A DNA stretch of 64,000 nucleotides from Channallabes apus (taxonomy: Eukaryota; Chordata; Actinopteri; Siluriformes; Clariidae): assembly GCA_030522415.1 (NCBI GenBank), contig CM060107.1, forward strand, positions 24,060,571-24,124,570, given 5' to 3'. This document shows positions 45,988-58,297 of this stretch, piece by piece. Below the pieces are notes generated by a model, which saw nothing but the letters and a program-made list of their open reading frames with translations, made no database searches and had not been told where the DNA came from. How positions within the stretch are numbered: the first letter of the stretch is position 1; every line of letters starts with the position of its first letter. A program made the translations under genes and the position numbers.

Positions 45988-47578
45988 CGGCTAAGATGTC
46001 TGAGCTTTTTAGCTTTCTCTGTAGAATGTTTGCAGGGTTACGAAGATGGTGAAGTGATGAATGAATACTAAACTGTTAACTGTAGCAGGCATGTTAAATG
46101 ACGCAGGCATTTAGTTAGTTTGCTAGCGTTAGCAACCACTTTAGAACTTTATTAATCTCACTGCTTGAGACAATAAAATGCTGGGGTGTTACAAAACACT
46201 GACCCTCTCACAAATATACAGACCTGCTAACCCTCCCGTTTTTCACCAGCTAGTAATTTACTCTGCGGTCAAATTTCTCCTGCGTTTCTCCCGAGTTATA
46301 GGAATATTTTACACCTTTCCCCCTTTGGCAAGTATGCAAATGTATCACCAGTAATAGCATGTAAGCTAACCAGGTAGCCCTCTTTAACCAAAGTTAAATT
46401 AACTATCAGTCAGCGTGCCAACTACAGGAAAAAGTACCACAGCGGTACAGATATACTAGATGGAAGTGGTAATATTTTGGTGATTGTAATGTACCAGTAT
46501 GACACCAGCTATGACATTTTTTCGGTAATCAGCTTAAAATCAATGCAGACTACAATATCAACTAGTCTGACATAAAGAGCTGTATCCTAAAAGCCATGCT
46601 TATTCTGCTGTTTTATTTTTGTTATTTTCATGTTTTTGTTTTAGGTTACCTATACCCTATCTTAATGGGCAGCTTTGTAATTTTTTTAGTATCAATCCAA
46701 TTTCACACTAAATTAATAGTCTTATTCAGTTTAATCTTTGCTATTCAGCAAAATTGTAACTTTTTCATTTCTTTCTTTCTAAGGTTGGAACCAACATTGT
46801 GGCTGAAGTGTGAAGGCCGTACCCCTACATCCTGATGTTGGGAGATAATGACCAGCGCTGCTCTCAGTAATGTTGTAATGTTGCTATGAAATAGCGAGGC
46901 CTACCTGAAAAGTCATAGACAGTGTTTGTATGTTAAAATGAGACCAGGGCTGGATACTGTAGTTTTGTTCTGCAGAAAAGATATCTTAAGTCTCAGAGAG
47001 ATCCTGCTCTGTAGAAGCTGCCTCAGTCTATTTGTGCAATTACTCCATTCTGCCCTTATCAGTAATAGTATAGTAATGATGTCACTGTTGATTATCTGTT
47101 CTTGTGCTTTTGAAAAATAAATGTTTTTTCTAAGAACCTGTAATAGGATGTTGTTTATTGCATATATGTATGTTTTTTTGTAATAGACCAGTATATCAAA
47201 ATAATTTAATTGTTTAATAGACATGGGTGTTTTTTTTTTTTGTTTGTTTTTTTACAGATTCACTGTAAAACATGAAAATAATAATAACAACCTATTTGTG
47301 AGGTAGAATTAACCCAACATTCCAGTTAAATGAACCAACAAACCCCAAACATATGGGTAGAACATTTGACCAATTTATGTGGTAGAATTAACCCAGCATT
47401 ATAGTTAAATATGACGTAGCATTTGGATTGAATATTTAACCCACCTTGTTGGGTTAAACAAATAACCCATCTTTCTGGGTTAAATTAACCCAGCATTTAG
47501 TTAGTCCTATATTTACCTAGCAGCTGGGTTAAAAACAACCCAGACTGGGTTGTTTTTAACCCAGCATTTTTTAGGGTG
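45988..47578. other. Second part of the CACTCT element, non-coding
   Basis: After the retrovirus the element resumes CGGCTAAGATGTCTG. The longest frame (46596-46835) is hydrophobic and has no motif. From about 47290 the AACCCAGCATT-type units begin. Confidence 0.6.
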
Positions 47579-47652
47579 TATAAAACATGTACATCTGTAT
47601 GAATAAATTGTTTAAATGTGATCAGTGATTTATGTAAATGACTCAGTTTAAT

Positions 47653-50600
47653 TACTTTAATGGTGGACATAAACAGCAAAAATAATAATATTACTCTTTT
47701 GATTATTATCATGTTCTTTTTCTGTTTGAGCGTCTATGGATTCCAAAATTGATATTTTATATCATAATATGATATAAGATCCAAGATCCTCCCCAGTTTG
47801 CTGAAACCATGAACAGTGGTGATTTTAGTTTCTCCGAGTGTATACTGTAGGTGAGAACAGCTGTTCACACTTGGGGGGGTGTATTATTTGCATTTGTATG
47901 TGTCTGACTTTGCAAAGCACACCTGTAAAACCTGTTTAAATGTAAATGCTCCTCGCTGCGCTGTTTGGGGGAGGGGCACGCTAATGACGATTTGGTCAGC
48001 TGTGTGAACGCTCGCCCGTTAGATGTTGGGCGCGCACTACACGGCAAAAATATGTTAGTTTTATCATGACTGAAATACAGATACAGAAAGCAAAAATGTC
48101 TGCTTTTATATAAATTAATGGGGGGGAAATCAGGTTATGTAATTTGTATAAAACATGGATTACTACAGCGCATCCACTCACAGCCGAAACCAAAGACATC
48201 AACGTATGTTGAATAACGTATGTTATTACTAAAATGGTCAGTCAGTTTCCCTGCTGTTTACTTATCCCCACCCCCTTTAAAAAGGCGCACTGTATTCAGA
48301 GGCTCTGCCTATTCAGTAAAGAAAAACACTATTGTTATTATTTCAATTCATACTGTACAGCTGTGAGAATTGGGGCGGGGATATTATGCCAATATTAAAT
48401 ATTATATACGATATTAAATTGCAAGCCCTGGTCAACAGAATTCTGTGAAGGAAGGAAACAGACAGAGTCAGAGATTGGTACCCTTCAGAGTGAGTTGGGA
48501 GTTTGCAAGGCAGAGAAGGATGCTTTTCGGAGTGAGTTGCGAGTTTGATGAGACGGCATAAATATGTAATACAGCAAATTAAATATTTTGGTTTATATTT
48601 TGGTTTATATTATATGGTTAATGTATTTTGGTTTATATTGCAAACGAATAACGAATCAAGAGCCTGTGATTATATTGCATAAATATTATTTTGTACAGAC
48701 AAATATCTGAATTTTTTTTTTTTTTTTTTAGATTTTTTTTTAAACAAATCTCTCAAAAATAGTAAGATGTATTTTGGTTTTATACTGCAAACGAAAAACG
48801 AATCAAGAGCCTGTAATTATATTGCATAACTATTATTTTGCACAAATACTGTAAATCTCTGAATAAAACAATGATATTTTATTCACAAATGTAAGATTGA
48901 TGTCTTGATGTCTTAAACTCTAACAACTGTAAGTATTGTCGAAATAATTTTTTTTAAAGCCCTAGTGCTGTTGTTTGCGCTGTTTTCTTTAATAATAACA
49001 CGGGTCCTGAATTAGCGGACATCGGTGGCTCAGGAATCGATTTTTCACTCCTTTTGCATGACAGCGTTAAGAAAGACGGCACTTTCTATACAAATTAAAC
49101 ATTGCACTAAATTATTTTAATAGCGTTTATTTCAACATGGGTTAACTTAACAATAACATGCCATAACAGACAAATATATAAATTAATATAAAATTAATAT
49201 AAATTAATTAATTAATATCGCTAATATTTTCATGTAACATGTGGCCGTGAAACGAACCGGGTTTACAATCATAGTTGATGGACAAACAGCTGATAACACT
49301 CTTCACCAGCTTCAGAAACAATGTGAAGTGTCAGTTGTTGGGGTTGTATAGCGCACTTATGGAATGAATACGATGAGATGACAGAGTGGAGGTTTAATAC
49401 CTCTATATCGCACGCGGGGCCGTAAGTGCGGTTCATTATGATTCGGCACGAGTTTTGATGCTGTTATTACGTTTCCATCTTACCACGCAAAAAAAATAAA
49501 CATGTTTAACATGTGGAAGCTCGCGGACCTTGCAGATCTTCGCGGACCGTCGGGCGGCCACTCGAGGCGGATCACGATGCCTAATACCCCTCTCTCACCT
49601 GTGTGGCCGGACTCATCTCCGTGAGCTGCCGCGATTGCCCACGACGTTCCTTTAACGTTCCGCGAAAAACTAAACGTGGAATTTTTCATGCGGAAAGATG
49701 GAAACGTAATCACAGCGCAAAAACTCGGGGTGAATCATGATCAAGCCTGCGGCCACAGCGCGAGCCCGTGCAGGTGAGATAGGGGTATAACACACCGCAT
49801 CTCACAGCGAGCCAAACCGCATAAGTGAATACTGTAGGGGTATTAAACATTACAATCACCCAGAAAAATGAATGGATGCTGGGTTTGAAACTCCCAAGGT
49901 TATTTTCTCATTTAACTAAATCAAATTTCATAAAAATAAAACGTGTCAAAAGAAAAACCCATAAAGTCATGGATAATGGCTAATGATCAATGAAACATAT
50001 TTTAAACAAAAAGCAGCGAGCAGCTGGACATCGGGACGGGGAGTGTAAGTACAGTAAGTACGACGCGTTGGTCTGGCACGCGCAGGTCTGAGCAGCTCAA
50101 GAAGCTCCATAATCTGTTGCCTTGGAAGGCAAAACTTTTATTTAAATATATTTATTAATAACGACCACGGGGAAAATCTGAAAAGGGCTGAAGTTTTGTC
50201 TAAAGGAAAAATGTACATGACCCACACGGCTCCACGGACCGCGCCGTCTTCAGTTTAACACAACACCACGCTGTATCGCTGCCTAATTGTTCGCCACCTG
50301 TTTAATATTAATAGTGATTGGCAATTTTAATGCATTAGTCACATTATGAAATAGGCTAATTAAAAGTCACTCTATTAGTTCTGATATCAAATAAAATAAA
50401 ATTCTTAAACAGGTCTAATGTAATGAGAGGCCCCGATTATACTGCATACATCTTTTTTATTGATTTATTTTTTTATTATCTATTCTGGAAGTTTGCTCTA
50501 TTTGTTTTAGTTATTTCTATATTTAAATCTTGATGTCTTAAACTCTAACAACTGTAAGTATTGTCGAAATAATTTTTTTTAAAGCCCTAGTGCTGTTGTT

Positions 50601-50940
50601 TGCGCTGTTTTCTTTAATAATAACACTAAACAGATAAAAACAGAGAGTCTGTCTAAACAAAATAAAACCAATGTTTTCTAACTCATATTTTTTTAAATAT
50701 ACAGTAAACATACAGTAAAACATCATTCATCATTAAAACATCACACAACTGAATCGCAGAAAAAAATCAGCAAAAATATTATTTATTACAAGGCAATCTT
50801 TGGATCCTTGATGAGACGGCATAAATATTTAATACAGCAAATTAAATATTTTGGTTTATATTTTGGTTTATATTATATGGTTAATGTATTTTGGTTTATA
50901 TTGCAAACAAATAACGAATCAAGAGCCCGTGATTATATTG
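47653..50940. other. Core of copy 3 between the two large insertions
   Basis: No gene recognised. It shares blocks with the cores of copies 1 and 2 (GGTGAGAACAGCTG, AATTTGCATTTG). A block around GATGAGACGGCATAAATAT (48549-48900) recurs at 50811-50940 continuing at 59780. A block around GATGTCTTAAACTCTAACAA is found three times (48904-49001, 50527-50626, 60138-60238), so the core holds tandem duplications. A T-rich run is at 48712-48731. Confidence 0.6.
49392..49851. repeat. Foldback element, about 460 bp
   Basis: The limbs are inverted: GTTTAATACCTCTA at the left and its near-inverse TAGGGGTATTAAAC at the right. Inside, GTTATTACGTTTCCATCTT pairs with AAGATGGAAACGTAATCACA, and GAGTTTTGATGCTG with CAGCGCAAAAACTC. 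The centre is near 49585-49620. No coding frame and no clear target duplication. Confidence 0.7.
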
Positions 50941-51373
50941 TGTAATGGAAAAATGATATTTTAATTATGTATTAATCCTATTTGATTCTTGTAGTAAGTG
51001 TGTAACGTAGGCCGTAGAAGTTTGAACTTGTTTGTCGAAGCTTAGAGACACAAGGCCGAGAACAGAATAGAAACAACCTGATTGTAGTTGTCCATGAATA
51101 AATGATAAAGTATAGACATCTGGTCTGGGTCAGATAAAGAGTCATGAGTTTGAATGCAGGAACTTCACGTACGGGGCGTTGATTATGTTAGCAGAGATGT
51201 TTGTGTATAAAATAGGTCAGCTAGAGAAAGAGATTACCTTTTCTCTATGCTGCAACTGTTTGCTGTATGAGACTGGTCCTTCTGCAGAAGTTTGAAATAA
51301 AACCTTTGTTACTTTGCTCTTACCCAGTGTATGAATTACTTGTCTTTATATTGTTTTCAGAATTTCCACCACA
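50941..51373 (+). repeat. Retrovirus copy 2, 5' LTR
   Basis: 433 bp, TGTAATGG to CCACCACA. It contains TATAAAATAGGTC near 51206 and AATAAA near 51297. It differs from the copy 1 LTRs at several positions, so it represents a separate insertion of the same family. Confidence 0.92.
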
Positions 51374-52082
51374 ACTTGGCGTTGTCGGCAGTTCTCCGTG
51401 TTTGAGGAAGGCATTGGAGAATCCCGGGGAGGCGCACGTGCACTGACGCCTTGGAGGCTTTTCACTTCATCTCGAACGCCTAATTGACATCCTAGCGTGA
51501 GAGGACCGGGGATTCACCATGTCACCTCAACACCGGAGTTGAAAGAACTAAATTAGTGTGGTAAGGAAAAAATTTTTCTTAAATTGTAATTGTTAAAGTT
51601 AAAGTAAATTGTAATTGTTAAAGTTAAAGTAAGTTGTAATTGAGTTACAATTACAGTTGTAAGAAGTGCGCTTTCTCACAGTGGCTGGGATAGATTTAAA
51701 CTTGGATCTATCACACGAGTCTGGGATTCGTGAAAAGTACCCAAAAAGGTGCAAAGGCGCACAAAAGAGAGAGATAGGGTACTGGGTTTGCCTCGTTTCC
51801 GAAAAACTTGGCCCCGCAGCAGACGTGCTCGGTGTGAGGACCTCCGGAGGTAAAAGCAAGTCAGAGTGCAGGGTTGCAAGGTGCACACGTAAAAGTCAAG
51901 AGGACTTTACGGGATAAACAGTCAAGGGGACTGTTGAGGTAAATTAAGGTAGAGTGTAAAGTGCACCGGTAAAGTCAAGAGGACTTTACGGCAGAGTGCA
52001 AACCGCTGCACCGGTAGCAGTCAGGGAAACTGTGAGAGCTCACTGTGAGTTAGTGGCACGTGCAAATTGACAAGTAAAAATC
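51374..52082 (+). promoter_or_regulatory. Retrovirus copy 2 leader with hairpin series
   Basis: ACTTGGCGTTGTCGGC at the primer-site position follows the LTR. From about 51888 to 52035 four short stem-loops follow each other: GTAAAAGTC/GACTTTAC, ACAGTC/GGACTGT, GTAAAGTC/GACTTTAC, and CAGTC/ACTG with purine loops such as AAGAG. This suggests a dimerisation/packaging region. An open frame without ATG (51666-51917) is also kept in copy 1. Confidence 0.65.
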
Positions 52083-53621
52083 ATGGGTAACAGCAAAACT
52101 AAAACTAAAGAAAAAATTCCATGGGGTTGTGATAAACCTAACATCCAATTTATGTTTAGAAATTATGGCCCTGAGGCTGTGACCCAAGTAGAAATGTGGA
52201 TAAGGGAGTGTGGCTTTCCTGAAGCAGGGAGTTTTAGCCGGCGCCAGATAGAATTATTGAACGCAAGATTGCAACAAAAAGAGATTGATAATTACAATAA
52301 CAAAAAGAAAAAAAACAAAGTAAACATTAATTGGGTAGGATTTAATATGTGGAAGGCAGAAGCAGAACTTAGAGAAAAATGCATACAACCTAAAATGCAA
52401 GCACAAAACATTGATTCTTTTCAGTGTGTTAAGTCTATTTCAGATCCCGACCTGGACGGCTGCCCCCCGCGACCCCCAGCTCTTAGGCAGATAGCCCCTA
52501 CAGCAGATCCAGTAAGACAACATGGACAAGAGACTTCTCGGCAAGCCCAAGGCCCCAGCACAGCCAGCACAGCAATGACGGCTCTGTCTCCAATTTCGTC
52601 ACATACTCGAACCAAGGCTCAGCTGAAAAGAGAAAAGGCTGATCGACAACCACCACCTGATGACAGCGAGGACGAGAGAGAGGAACTCTTAGGAGCTACA
52701 GGAAGTGTTCATCAAGTAATCACTGCTCCAATGATGGAAGTAGCAGGGGCGGATGGAACAGCGATGCTTGTTCACCGACCATGGACAATAAAGGACATCG
52801 AAAATGCACATGGACAACTCCCAGACCCGAGAGAGGTGGGAGGACAGAAATTCGGTGATGAAATGAGCAGATTTTGCTCAGAGTTTCGCCCGACATCTTA
52901 TGAAATGCGACGACTTTTGGGGAGAAAACTAGGTGCGGACTTTGCAAAGATCAAGTATTCCTGGCCAACGGACAATGTTTTCGCACGGCAAGCTCAGGCT
53001 GATCATGAAGAAAACCAAGCATTTAACGGTTTTGTGGTGTGCCTTACAACAGCGTGTAAAGAAGCGTTCCCAGCAAAAATGGATATGACTAAAATATCAA
53101 TGTGCAAACAACAACCAGGAGAGAGCGTGTCAAACTATCTCACCCGTCTCACTGAGGTACATGATGCAAACAGCGGGTTGGAGAGGCCTGCAGACATGTC
53201 TGTGGCAGCAATCTCACCGTATGAAGCACATTTGAGGAACAGTTTCATGAATGGATTACAGGAGGACATCACTCAGAAAGTGAAAAACACATGCGTTGGA
53301 TGGGACACTGGAAAACTTAGTCTCATTGAACAACATGCAATACACGCGGAAAAGCTGATATCAGAAGAACAAGATAAGCGCAACAAGAAGAGAGAAGACG
53401 AGAGTCACAGTGCACAGCTGGCAGTGTTGCAGATGGTAAGACAAACTACGTATGGACAGTACAGGAGACGTGGAAGAGGACGAGGAGGCCGTGGACGTGG
53501 ACGTGGGAGAACAAATGGCTGTTATGGATGCGGAAGTGAAAACCATTGGATTAGAGACTGTCCGAGAAGGAGCAGAGGAGAGGAATGGATTAGGAGAGGT
53601 GAGGATCAGGGTGGAAATTGA
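52083..53621 (+). CDS. gag: Retrovirus copy 2 gag
   Basis: 512 residues from ATG 52083. Gly2 after the start gives a possible myristoylation site (MGNSK). Residues about 66-80 are very lysine-rich. The middle is proline/charge-rich. The capsid part has LPDPRE, RPTSYEMRRLLGRKLG and a major-homology-like KQQPGESVSNYLTRL. The C-terminal nucleocapsid has an RG-rich stretch and one CCHC knuckle (CYGCGSENHWIRDC). One knuckle and this layout resemble gammaretrovirus gag. It forms the particle shell and binds RNA. The stop is TGA, and pol continues in the same frame after it. Confidence 0.88.
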   Translation: MGNSKTKTKEKIPWGCDKPNIQFMFRNYGPEAVTQVEMWIRECGFPEAGSFSRRQIELLNARLQQKEIDNYNNKKKKNKVNINWVGFNMWKAEAELREKCIQPKMQAQNIDSFQCVKSISDPDLDGCPPRPPALRQIAPTADPVRQHGQETSRQAQGPSTASTAMTALSPISSHTRTKAQLKREKADRQPPPDDSEDEREELLGATGSVHQVITAPMMEVAGADGTAMLVHRPWTIKDIENAHGQLPDPREVGGQKFGDEMSRFCSEFRPTSYEMRRLLGRKLGADFAKIKYSWPTDNVFARQAQADHEENQAFNGFVVCLTTACKEAFPAKMDMTKISMCKQQPGESVSNYLTRLTEVHDANSGLERPADMSVAAISPYEAHLRNSFMNGLQEDITQKVKNTCVGWDTGKLSLIEQHAIHAEKLISEEQDKRNKKREDESHSAQLAVLQMVRQTTYGQYRRRGRGRGGRGRGRGRTNGCYGCGSENHWIRDCPRRSRGEEWIRRGEDQGGN

Positions 53622-56600
53622 CAGAAAAAGGACGGGGCCGTGGGGAGCAGACCGGAAGGAGAGGGTGAGTCAAAACCTTTAATGCTTTGCAATGAAGATT
53701 CGCTAGAGCTAACCTCTTCAACTAACCTTTCTGAACTTATTTCACAAACTATATTAAGACTAGAAAATGTGCAAGAACATCTTGGCACTTACGCAAAGTA
53801 TGGTGATGAGTCATATAAGCAAATGCCTGTGTATATGATGAATGTTGCAGGAGAAAAGATTATGTTTCTGGTAGATTCTGGAGCAGGAAACTCTGTGATA
53901 AGATCTAGTCAGTTAAGTGAGCCAGTAAAAACGAGTGGACGGTACCTGAACTCAGTAGGGGCATCTGGTGTCATGGTAAAAGAAAAATTTTCTACACCCC
54001 TCAAGTGTGAAACTGATAAAGGAGAAAAATTCAAATTTTCATTCTTGCTTTCTAGTTGTTGTCCTATTAATCTCCTGGGGCGTGATTTAATAAACAAATT
54101 GGGATTGAGTTTGATTAGTACCCCAGGAGGGTTAAAAGTAGTAGAGAAAGATGAAGTAGAAATTCAGGGGGTGAAATATGACACCAGGCCATTGATGTAC
54201 GTGTATGAGTGGATATGGGCTCAATCTATTACGAGTTCAGTGAACCAGACGCTTGTGGAAGCAGCACATGACCGCACTAACCCTACTAACACAAGTTTTA
54301 TGTCTGAACATGATTTGCACTGCACTGCACACATTCATTTCGAAAAGCCTGATAATGAGTATGAGAGTGAATGGTTTAGAGAACTACAAAACCCAGACAT
54401 GCTATTTTTTCAAGATCTATATTGGGACCAATATAGATGCGCCGTATCTATAGACCTCTCTAGAGTAAATGTAAGAACTGGCATGCCACACCCATTTACC
54501 ATAGAAGGGTCACATCCTCATGTGTCATTATCTAAAAATAACAAAAATGAATGGCAAGAATTGGGACCGTGGGTGTTGAATAACCTAAGAATTAATGATT
54601 GGGTTCATGTGGGAGACACAGAAACTTGGTATAGTAAAACAAATAACACATACAAGGTCGGTCTGAACTGGTTGGTAGAAGCTAAGAGAGCTGTAGAGAT
54701 AATTCCGGTGTCAACACTGAATCATGACAGAGTGAATTGGAGCTTCCCACAGATAGAGATAAGCGACCCAAGGCTAAAAACAGTGCCAGAGAGTCTTTGG
54801 GCAAAGGGGAAACATGATGTGGGACTCATATGTGATGTTGAACCAGTAAAAATTACACCAAAATCAGATTATAGGCCTTGTAAAACACAGTACCCATTGA
54901 AAACTGAGGCGATAGAAGGCATTACTCCAGTGTTTAATTCTTTATTAAAGGCTGGAGTGATAATCCCATGTGAAGACTCACCAGTTAGAACACCAATCTT
55001 TCCAGTGAAAAAAGCAAAAATTCCAGGTGAACCTGATGATTGGAGATTTGTGCAGGACCTTCAGGCAGTAAATGATGCAATAATACCAAGAGCTCCAAAT
55101 GTCCCGAATCCATACACTATCCTAGCACAAATCCCACCGGGCAGCCGGTGGTTTTCAGTTGTAGATTTGGCCAATGCATTTTTTAGCGTTTCTGTTCACC
55201 CTGACAGCCAGTACTGGTTTGCGTTTTCATTTAAGGGGAGACCCTATACGTTCTCGAGATTATGCCAGGGGTACTCAGTCACCCACAATTTACAATGAAG
55301 CATTAAGAAAAAGTCTGGAATCGTTGACCCTGTCTCCAGGGTCAAGCCTTCTTCAATATGTTGATGATTGCTTGATAGCAGCGCCATCTAAAGAGCAATG
55401 TGAAAAGGACACCATAGCCTTGCTTTGTCACCTAGCAAAAAAGGGTCACAAGGCAAGTCTATCTAAATTACAGTTTGTACAACAGCAGGTAAAATTCTTG
55501 GGGCATCTGATATCAGAACAAGGTAAAACTTTAGGTCCAAACAGAGTAAAAGCAATTCAAGAAATTCCAAAACCAAAAACAAAAAAACAACTTATGTCAT
55601 TTTTGGGCATGTGTTCATATTGCAGAACGTTCATTCCTAACTATGCAATCCTCGAGGCTCCCTTGAGTGAGATAGCTCATGGGAAGGGCCTACAGGCCCA
55701 CAGTGCACTTAGTTGGACTCAAGAGGCAGAAAAGGCATTCACTAATTTGAAATTGGCACTACAAACCACACCTACTTTGGGGATCCCCAATCCAAATAAA
55801 CCTTTTGTGCAGACAGTGGATGAAAAGCGAGGTTGTATGACGTCTGTGCTATTGCAAGAACATGGGAGTAAACTTAGGCCTGTGGCCTATTTTTCAGCAA
55901 AACTAGATCCTGTAGCAGCAGGGTTACCAATGTGTTTAAGAGCCGTTGCAGCTGCTGAAAAAGCTGTAACAGCTTCTAGGGACATAGTAGGGTATAGTGA
56001 TTTAACTTTATTGGTTCCACATGCAGTTTCACTACTTCTCCTCGAACAAAAAACGACACACATGTCAACAGCACGATGGTTGAGGTATAACACAATTTTA
56101 TTAGAGATGCCAAATGTTACAGTAAAAAGATGCACTGTGCTTAATCCTGCTACTCTTCTTCCTACAGAAGGCGATGGTGAACCACATGACTGTGTAGCTG
56201 TAACTAATGAAATTTGCAGCCCAAGACCTGATTTACAAGATATTCCTTTGCAGAATGCAGAAATGGAAGTGTTTGTAGATGGATCAGCATTCAGGAACAA
56301 ACAAACAGGCCAAAATTGCGTAGGGTATGCCGTAGTAACTGCATATGGTATATTAAAATCAGAGCCACTTCCTAAACATCTATCTGCACAAGCAGCAGAG
56401 CTCATTGCTTTAACAGAGGCATGTAAACTTGCTGAGGGTAAAACAGTCACTATATATACTGACAGTCAGTTCGCTTTTGGGGTAACTCACGATTTTGCAA
56501 CACTGTGGAAGCACAGGGGGTTTCTTACATCATCAGGGAAGCCCATAGCGCATCACGGCCTGATTTCTGACCTCCTGAAGGCAATCCTTTTACCTAAATC

Positions 56601-57921
56601 GATTGCTGTTTGTAAATGCGCAGCTCACACAAAAAACAATGATCCAATTTCACAGGGAAACTCAAGAGCAGATGCAGCAGCAAAGACAGCGGCATCGAGA
56701 CCACTTAATGACAATGTTAACATGTGCATGACTAAATCTTCTGTTCCAACAGCTGATTTACAGGATTTGCAGACACAAGCCACCCCAGCAGAAAAGCAAG
56801 ACTGGTCGAAGGCTGGGGGAAAAGTGAGGAATGGGGTATGGTACGGCCCCAATAACAAACCTTGTTTACCAAAAGCTTTATTTCCTCATTATGCAAAATT
56901 GACACATGGTAAGGACCATGTTTCAAAAGGGGGAATGGCTGATAGTATATCTCTGTGTTGGTATACTAGAGGCTTTACAAATTACTGCCAAAAATACTGT
57001 GAAAAATGTGTAATTTGTGCGACTAATAACATAGGGAGAGGAATTAAGATCAGTCAAAGTGCACACCCACAACCACAAAGACCTTTTGAACATATACAAA
57101 TGGATTTCATAGAACTAACACCAAGTGAAGGGAAGAAATATTGTTTGGTATTAGTTGATATGTTTTCTAAATGGGTGGAAGCTTTCCCTACATCCAAACA
57201 AGATGCTAGTGCAGTAGCAAAAGCATTGCTATCTGAGATTATCCCACGCTGGGGAATCCCTGAAAAAATAAGTAGCGACAATGGCACGCCCTTTGTAAAC
57301 CAGGCTCTCCACCAAGTAGGAGAACGTCTGGGAATAGATTTAAGACAGCATTGTGCATACCACCCAGCTAGTGGGGGTGCAGTAGAAAGAGAAAATGCCA
57401 CATTAAAGAACAAACTTGCAAAATGCTGTGATGAAACGGGAATATCATGGACCAAAGCACTTCCCATAGTACTAATGTACATGAGAACTAGAGTAAGGGG
57501 GAGAGCAAAATTAAGCCCTTTTGAGATTCTGTTTGGCAGACCACCCAATACTGGAATTGGACCAAAACCCATCACTAGAAATCTAACAGGTCATTGTGAA
57601 GATGAAATGTTGTGTTATTGTGCAAAACTCTCTGCTGTTTTATCTCAAGTACAGGCCCAAGTGAAAGAGGCCTTGCCACAACCAGCAGAGGGAATCCTGC
57701 ATAACCTGAAGCCAGGGGACTGGGTAGTGGTAAAAGACTTCAGGAGAAAGAGTTGGAGAGCTAGAAGGTGGCTGGGACCGTTCCAGGTGCTCCTTGTGAC
57801 GCAGACAGCAGTTAAGGTAGCGGAAAGAGCAACATGGATACACGCCAGCCACTGTAAGCGCGTCCTAGAACCAGAGAATCAAAAGAGAGAGCACGCAGAG
57901 GTCAACAAGGGTGAACAGTGA
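53622..57921 (+). pseudogene. pol: Retrovirus copy 2 pol, one frameshift in RT
   Basis: Protease has LVDSGAG (about 53870). RT has FVQDLQAVND (about 55045), then the frame shifts near 55265-55280, just after TFSRLCQG, and continues with SPTIYNEAL and the catalytic YVDD (about 55360). RNase H has VFVDGSAF (about 56270), ELIALTEAC, YTDSQFA and GNSRADAAAK. Integrase has an HHCC finger (about 56890-57025, ending CEKCVIC) and the acidic triad in QMDFIEL, SSDNGTPF and AVERENA. The frame from 55280 to 57921 is open. Only the one shift is visible, so the damage to pol is slight. Confidence 0.88.
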
Positions 57922-58297
57922 AGTGCTAGTAACCTCTCCTGTAAACCCCAACAGACCTTCACCTGCACGCAAAGTGCATGGGTCAGAAGAACCAACGAGA
58001 GTGACAGAAACAACGCAGAACCACAACTCTCCACTCAAATTCATCGCAAGAATAAGTACACTACATTTGAGAACAACACATGAAGAAATTGTAAGGTGTC
58101 AAAGTAGCAGTAGTGACATATTGGTGACATATAAAAGTAATTAGAGTTAAAAGTAAGTGTTGTAACTAATGATAAGATAGAAGACTGATTTAAGGAAAAA
58201 ATAATAATAATAATAATAATACATCAGTGACTGAGAGTATTCACATTACAGACATTGAATTGACTGGACTGGACGGTAAGAAAAATAAAAAATAAAA
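57911..58297 (+). other. Spacer between pol and env in copy 2
   Basis: An open stretch (57911-58144) overlaps the pol end in another frame and has a damaged counterpart in copy 1 (40357-40569). Probably env leader rather than a gene. An ATA run is at about 58202-58222. Confidence 0.5.

Larger units (their letters stand above)
37784..47578. mobile_element. CACTCT-ended DNA element, about 2 kb, carrying a retrovirus
   Basis: The ends are CACTCTAAAAAATGCTGGGT and, inverted, CACCCTAAAAAATGCTGGGT. TA flanks both sides, confirmed by the empty site at about 37041. Both subterminal regions contain many copies of a TTAACCCAGCA-type unit (37800-37900; 47290-47560). Without the retrovirus it is about 2.03 kb. 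No transposase frame is seen, so it is probably non-autonomous; the TA duplication fits a Tc1/mariner-type enzyme. Confidence 0.87.

Noticed and set aside
55887..56450. 187-codon antisense frame in retrovirus pol, and other antisense frames in gag and integrase
   Set aside because: They are mirror images of well-defined coding domains on the plus strand and have no motifs of their own.
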